NCBI GenBank assembly: GCA_964534745.1
Contig: CAZHQW010000005.1
Span: 1 to 64,000, forward strand
Reading direction: 5' to 3'
Origin: G020354785 sp964534745
GTDB lineage: Bacteria; Bacteroidota; Bacteroidia; Bacteroidales; UBA10428
Length of the DNA: 64,000 nt
Shown here: one piece after another, positions 59,780 through 64,000 of the stretch
Numbering within the stretch: the stretch's first letter is position 1
Layout of the letters: the number at the start of each line of letters is the position of its first letter
Program-made: the position numbers and the translations under genes
Notes under the pieces: generated by a model
Database searches by the model: none
The model's input: the letters and a program-made list of their open reading frames with translations, nothing else
What the model was told of the DNA's origin: nothing

Positions 59780-61990
59780 CTATCCAAGGAACTTCTTAAG
59801 CTTATCCATAAAGCTATTCAGGTCTATCGGCTTTGATATAAAATCATCAGCCCCTGAACTCAGGCTTAGTTCTTCTTCATTCTCAAAACCTACTGCTGTC
59901 TGCACAATAATCGGTATACTATTCTTGTAGCTCTTAATGGTGCGTGTGGCATCATATCCGTTCATCCGCGGCATATTAATATCCATTAATATCAGATCAA
60001 CATTATTTGACTTGCAGTATTCCACCGCCTCCTTCCCGTTGCTTACCCTTATCAGCTGGGCATTTGTCGGTTTCAATACTTCTGCAAGAAAGAAATAGTT
60101 TACATCTGTGTCTTCAGCTATTAATATATTTTTATCCACCCAGTTATACTTTTGCTCTTTAGGAGTAATTTTACGTGCTCCCGTATACTTTAATCCGATT
60201 ATCAGGATATCATCAAGCTGGCTTCTATCCCCTTTCCATTCTTCATGTTTGCTTATCAGAATCTGTTCCTGTTCCTTCATTGGTTTGTCGTGTATACTTA
60301 AAAGCAACTCTTTGAGGCTGGCAGTGCCATACTTTATATTCATGTCGCTGCCAAACTGGTCACAATAGCCGTCACTAAAAATATATAAAGCATCATCCGG
60401 TTCCATCCTGATTTCGTGCTTTTCAAATGGCTGGTTTACATTGTGACTGTAACTCACTGACATCCTGTTAGCCCCGTACTGAATCAGCTCACCCTTCCTG
60501 ATTATATACAGGGGATTCCGGGCCCCGGCAAACTGGAGCATGTCCCTGTCAAAATCTATTATACATAATGCTATATCCATGCCATCCTTAGGCTCGTCTC
60601 TTCTTCCCGTCTGATGAAGGGAACGTATGACATTTGTCCGCAATTCATTCAGTATATGGTCTGCCTGCAATGATGAAATGTGTCTGTTAATTACAATTTT
60701 ATTTACAATTTCATTGAGAAAGGCAACACCCATCATGCTCATAAAACCTCCCGGCACTCCGTGGCCCGTACAGTCAGCTGCAGCAAAAATCAGGATATCG
60801 TCCTTCTCTGTAATCCAGTAAAAATCACCGCTGACAATATCCTTTGGCTTATAGAGGATAAAGTAATCCCTTAACAGGCTGTCCAGAAAATCTTTTGGCG
60901 GAAGTATGGCGTTTTGTATACGCTGGGCATACTGGATACTATCTGTTATTTTCTGCTTCTGCCTGTTTGCCAGGTCCCTCTGTTTTTCAATTTCAATATT
61001 CTGATCATGAAGAAGCCTGTTGGCTTTCTTATTGTTGTTATACTGAATAAATATAAGAACAAGAATTAATGTCAGCATTATAAGAAGCAATGCCGCAAAA
61101 CGTAATGTTGTTTTTCTTACCTTCTCCCTTGCCTCCAGTGCATTAATCCTTGCCTTCTCCTCCTTCAGCGCGAGATCCTTAATCGCCTTCTCCTTATTTA
61201 ACAGCTCGTTCTTTAATTGTATGTCGCGGTTTATTTTAACCACTTCGTTAAGAGTATCCTTGGTATTTATCAATTGTGTCTCTTTTGCAAATGCCTTTGC
61301 TTCAGCTTCCTTTGTCCTTGCTTCCATCGTCTCCAGCTCTTTCTTCTGCAAATGTCTCTGGAGCGACAGGTAGAGGTCAAAGTACTCCTTTGACTTATCG
61401 CTATTCCCGAGCTTTTCATAGTTCTTATACAGCAATTCGTAGCAGTTTTTAATTATCTGGAAATCATTAATCTCCTTACCCAGCTCCAGCGCCTCCGCCA
61501 GTCCGTTATTGGATTTATTATAATCCTTCAGCTCATATAAAGCCTGGGAAATATTGATAATCCCTGTAGCAATATCCCATAGTTTATTTTGTTTTCTTGA
61601 TATCTCGAGGCTCTTTTTAAAATTATTAATAGCACTGTGATAATCACCATATTCAGAATATATGAAGCCTATATTGTTATAAATAGTCTTTTCTGCATTG
61701 GTATTGCCCAGTTCCTTGTTTATAGCAAGTGATCTGTTGAAATTATCAATTGATTTCATACCCATCCCGCTCTGCCAGTATAAATAGGCAAGTTTATTTA
61801 AATAATTTGCGGTCTCTATTTTATTATTCTCTTTATCATACTTTTCAATAAGGGACAGGTAATCATTTATAAGTGCATTGTTATCAGGGACTTGAGGGTA
61901 ACTGTGAACTGCAGATAAAAGAATAATAATTAACCAGCAAAAAATAACGGGGAATACTAAGCAGTATCTTTTTATCTTTCTCATAACCAA
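59780..61990 (-). CDS. TPR-coiled-coil-TM SpoIIE/PP2C phosphatase fused to a receiver domain
   Basis: The 736-residue protein has a signal or membrane segment (VFPVIFCWLIIILLSAVHSYPQ), six TPR-type repeats (residues about 40-200), a long charged coiled coil (210-295), a membrane helix (RFAALLLIMLTLILVLIFIQY), a SpoIIE-type PP2C domain (SGDFYWITEKDDILIFAAADCTGHGVPGGFMSMMG, IFSDGYCDQFG and DDILIIG) and a C-terminal receiver domain (NILIAEDTDVNYFF, LMDINMPRMNGYDATRTI with the phospho-acceptor Asp, and DFISKPID with the switch Lys). It would dephosphorylate a partner, probably the adjacent SiaC-like protein. The PP2C-then-receiver order is less common than receiver-then-PP2C. Confidence 0.9.
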   Translation of the reverse strand: MVMRKIKRYCLVFPVIFCWLIIILLSAVHSYPQVPDNNALINDYLSLIEKYDKENNKIETANYLNKLAYLYWQSGMGMKSIDNFNRSLAINKELGNTNAEKTIYNNIGFIYSEYGDYHSAINNFKKSLEISRKQNKLWDIATGIINISQALYELKDYNKSNNGLAEALELGKEINDFQIIKNCYELLYKNYEKLGNSDKSKEYFDLYLSLQRHLQKKELETMEARTKEAEAKAFAKETQLINTKDTLNEVVKINRDIQLKNELLNKEKAIKDLALKEEKARINALEAREKVRKTTLRFAALLLIMLTLILVLIFIQYNNNKKANRLLHDQNIEIEKQRDLANRQKQKITDSIQYAQRIQNAILPPKDFLDSLLRDYFILYKPKDIVSGDFYWITEKDDILIFAAADCTGHGVPGGFMSMMGVAFLNEIVNKIVINRHISSLQADHILNELRTNVIRSLHQTGRRDEPKDGMDIALCIIDFDRDMLQFAGARNPLYIIRKGELIQYGANRMSVSYSHNVNQPFEKHEIRMEPDDALYIFSDGYCDQFGSDMNIKYGTASLKELLLSIHDKPMKEQEQILISKHEEWKGDRSQLDDILIIGLKYTGARKITPKEQKYNWVDKNILIAEDTDVNYFFLAEVLKPTNAQLIRVSNGKEAVEYCKSNNVDLILMDINMPRMNGYDATRTIKSYKNSIPIIVQTAVGFENEEELSLSSGADDFISKPIDLNSFMDKLKKFLG

Positions 61991-62085
61991 CTATATATAC
62001 TCCAGCATTACAGTCTAAGAAGTTACAAAAAATTTTTCATTTTTTCAGGGTGACATATATCACTATCAAAAGGTGATTTATATCA

Positions 62086-63081
62086 CTACAATTTGATGGA
62101 TAGCCTGGATAAAAATAAATTCTTCTCTTCATCAAAATTAAGTGCCGGATAATTATCCTCGAGTGTTTTGATATATTCAAGCTGGGTTTTCAGGAAAGAC
62201 TGATAGGACTTGGAATTAATATTAAAAGGTCTGTGTCCGGTTGCTTTTTTCAGCCTGGCTATTTCGCTTATAACTGTCCTTGAACCCTCTTCAATATAGG
62301 CTGAAACAAACCTGCTCCATATATACTCAACAGCCACTTCTGATAAATGGAGCATATCACTGGCATAAAACCTGTAATCCCTCAGCTCATCAATCAGTAT
62401 TTCATAGGCAGGGAAATACTCAATTTCAGGCAGGGTCTTTCTGAGCTCATAGACTGCCAGGAGCAGTGTGGATTTGCTAACCTGGTTCATTTCGGCGCCG
62501 TCCTTCCAGTGGCGGATGGGACTAACAGTAAAAACAATCTTTATCTGCGGGTTAAACTCTTTCAACTCCCTGTAAATAGTCATAAACTCATTTACTATCT
62601 CATGATGGTTCAATAAGTACCTCTCAAACTCACTGGCAGGAAGCTTATGGCAGTTAGCCACAACTCTTCCTGTTTCCTTAAATCTGTAAACCCATGCCGT
62701 ACCGTATGTTATAAACAGAAAAGAAGATTTTTTCAGGAATTCTGAAGCGGTTTTTATTCTCTCATTGATATTACTCAGGCACTCCTTTTTATCGGGATTT
62801 GAAAATGCACTGTGATGGTCAAAGCTAAGCCATTGATTGTCATAATAATAAAGGTCGGAATCGGTCACAAGTCTTGTATGTAAAAGTATATCAAGGCATT
62901 TTCTTATTGATGCCGGATTGTAGAGTACACCGAACGGATTGTGTTCAACAGGAAACTTGTAATCTTTCAGTCTTAATCCCACATTGTCAGCAAAGCATGA
63001 ACCCAAAAATATAGACTTTGTATTATGGGTCAGACTGTATTTTGATTCGGGTATATCAACCCTTGTTCTGAACTGGCTCAT
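62086..63081 (-). CDS. GSCFA-domain protein
   Basis: The 331-residue protein has the GSCFA signature near the start (KSIFLGSCFADNVGLRLKDYKFPVEHNPFGVLYNP), and later FLFITYGTAWVYRFKETG and VFTVSPIRHWKDGAEMNQVSKSTLL, and IEYFPAYEILIDELRDYRFYASDMLHLSEVAVEYIWSRF. These recall the SGNH-hydrolase fold, with Ser in GSCFA and H in SDMLHLS. GSCFA proteins are found mainly in Bacteroidota and Alphaproteobacteria, without assigned substrate. It lies 11 bases after the alpha/beta-hydrolase gene and is probably cotranscribed with it. Confidence 0.9.
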   Translation of the reverse strand: MSQFRTRVDIPESKYSLTHNTKSIFLGSCFADNVGLRLKDYKFPVEHNPFGVLYNPASIRKCLDILLHTRLVTDSDLYYYDNQWLSFDHHSAFSNPDKKECLSNINERIKTASEFLKKSSFLFITYGTAWVYRFKETGRVVANCHKLPASEFERYLLNHHEIVNEFMTIYRELKEFNPQIKIVFTVSPIRHWKDGAEMNQVSKSTLLLAVYELRKTLPEIEYFPAYEILIDELRDYRFYASDMLHLSEVAVEYIWSRFVSAYIEEGSRTVISEIARLKKATGHRPFNINSKSYQSFLKTQLEYIKTLEDNYPALNFDEEKNLFLSRLSIKL

Positions 63082-63092
63082 CAGTTAATTGT

Positions 63093-63932
63093 TTACGGAC
63101 GCCATGGCTTACTGTCCAGCCATTCGATAATGAACCTGCAGACCTCATCCGCACCTTCGTCAGCAAGTATATCATGATAATAGCCGTTCCATTCCTTGAA
63201 TACAGTTTTTTTGCTGGCATTGAGTACAAAATTCCTGCTTGCTTTAAACGAAGCTATCTTATCATCTGTGCCATGCATTACAAGCACAGGCATATTTATC
63301 TTGTAAATGCTTCTTGAAGAACGCTGTCCGGCAATGATTATCTCATAGAATAACCTCATGGATATTTTACTGTGTATAAAAGGATCTTGTTTGAATTTTT
63401 CAATCCCTTCCTGTCCCCTTCTTCTATCCACTGCAGTATAACCTGTTTCCAGCATACAACCCGGACAGATGTGCCTTATAATATTCCCGGCAAACATTTT
63501 GCCTTTTGAGAATTTCTGTTCAAGGACGAGCCATGGAGATATTACAATAAGTCCGGAAATATTTGTTATGTATGTTGACAGATAATAAATGCCAATATTA
63601 CCCCCTAATCCCTGTCCCATTAATATTTTGGGATATCCGGGAAACAGTTCTTCGGATCTGTCAATCAGGGTCTGGACATCCTTTACAATTTTCCTGTAAG
63701 AGGAAGAATAACCTCTTTTCCCCTCCGACCTGCCGTGTCCTCTTAAATCAAGACTTGCAACACAATAATTGTTATCAGCCAGAACTTTGGCAAAATCTTT
63801 ATAAATCCCGCTATGTTCTCCATGATTATGTATCAGGTTTATTACTGCCTTTGGCTTCCCCGCGGCAGTCCATGTCTGTCCGAATAATGAAAGACCATCG
63901 TATGATCTCCACCGATACTCATTATGCTTCAT
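63093..63932 (-). CDS. Alpha/beta-hydrolase (lysophospholipase-like) with nucleophile Ser replaced by Gly
   Basis: The 279-residue protein follows the monoglyceride lipase/lysophospholipase pattern: oxyanion region INLIHNHGEHSGIYKDFAKVL, LDLRGHGRSEGKRGY, the elbow ILMGQGLGGNIGIYYLS, VMHGTDDKIASF with Asp223/224 and a histidine in GYYHDIL (His253). The elbow should be G-x-S-x-G, but residue 108 is glycine (codon GGA at 63611-63609). The other two triad positions are kept. So it may have lost hydrolase activity, or a sequencing error may be present. It precedes the GSCFA gene by 11 bases and its start is the first ATG. Confidence 0.87.
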   Translation of the reverse strand: MKHNEYRWRSYDGLSLFGQTWTAAGKPKAVINLIHNHGEHSGIYKDFAKVLADNNYCVASLDLRGHGRSEGKRGYSSSYRKIVKDVQTLIDRSEELFPGYPKILMGQGLGGNIGIYYLSTYITNISGLIVISPWLVLEQKFSKGKMFAGNIIRHICPGCMLETGYTAVDRRRGQEGIEKFKQDPFIHSKISMRLFYEIIIAGQRSSRSIYKINMPVLVMHGTDDKIASFKASRNFVLNASKKTVFKEWNGYYHDILADEGADEVCRFIIEWLDSKPWRP

Positions 63933-64000
63933 TTCTGCCAGTGTCTATTTAGCCCAAAAATAAATATTTTAATATAAAATGAACTACTTTTTATAATCAA

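Overview
The window is a stretch of chromosome from a Bacteroidota bacterium, most likely of the Bacteroidales/Marinilabiliales kind, from a draft or metagenome assembly. The evidence is a fused SecDF, TamL and PorT, several families almost confined to this phylum (DUF4294, GWxTD, TIGR02757, GSCFA, SPOR-like proteins), many lipoproteins with short lipoboxes, AT-rich DNA, and promoters of the Bacteroidota type (TTG, 19-20 bases, TAnnTTTG). I see no rRNA, tRNA, CRISPR array, prophage or insertion sequence. One 100-N gap (7292-7391) is flanked by an exact 55-bp repeat and is almost certainly a scaffolding artefact.

Layout. 1-9.5 kb: end of class II fructose-bisphosphate aldolase, TamL, a SpoU methyltransferase, PorT, a strongly divergent PurL-like protein, an Ldh-type dehydrogenase and a nitroreductase. 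9.5-11.3 kb: a decayed tail of mscL and two exported proteins. 11.3-17.5 kb: an ilvD-ilvB-ilvN-ilvC-rhomboid operon behind a 20-residue Ile/Val/Leu leader peptide and a classical attenuator. 17.5-25.5 kb: a methyltransferase, a VOC protein, DUF4294, a large lipoprotein, an Fe-S protein with arginine deiminase, sucC and a TrmH-like enzyme. 25.5-33.6 kb: an OmpA/TPR lipoprotein, a SPOR-clpS-nfeD-floA operon, an FKBP isomerase, an ECF sigma factor with a small membrane partner, and a lipoprotein made of two tandem GH2-type sugar-binding domains. 33.6-38.3 kb: a nitrogen block with ammonium transporter, P-II protein, two unrelated-origin asparagine synthetases (AsnA and an archaeal-type AsnRS paralogue) and a divergent Lrp/AsnC regulator.

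38.3-45.3 kb: RlmB, a GWxTD lipoprotein, RlmD with no ordinary start codon, then a membrane protein, a retropepsin-like protease and a transglutaminase-like TPR protein in a row, and a MORN lipoprotein. 45.4-55.8 kb: SecDF, TatA, a Ca/Na antiporter, LolD, TIGR02757, a sodium:solute symporter and MutS. 55.9-64 kb: a radical SAM protein joined to an alanine-type symporter carrying a roughly 105-residue insert, a SiaC-like phosphoprotein next to a TPR-PP2C-receiver phosphatase, a GSCFA protein and an alpha/beta hydrolase whose nucleophile serine is glycine.

The genes are mostly core metabolism and envelope biogenesis. The most informative regulatory structure is the ilv attenuator. The most unusual gene sets are the paired asparagine synthetases in the nitrogen block and the SiaC/PP2C/receiver pair. 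All calls come from reading the sequence; no database search was run.
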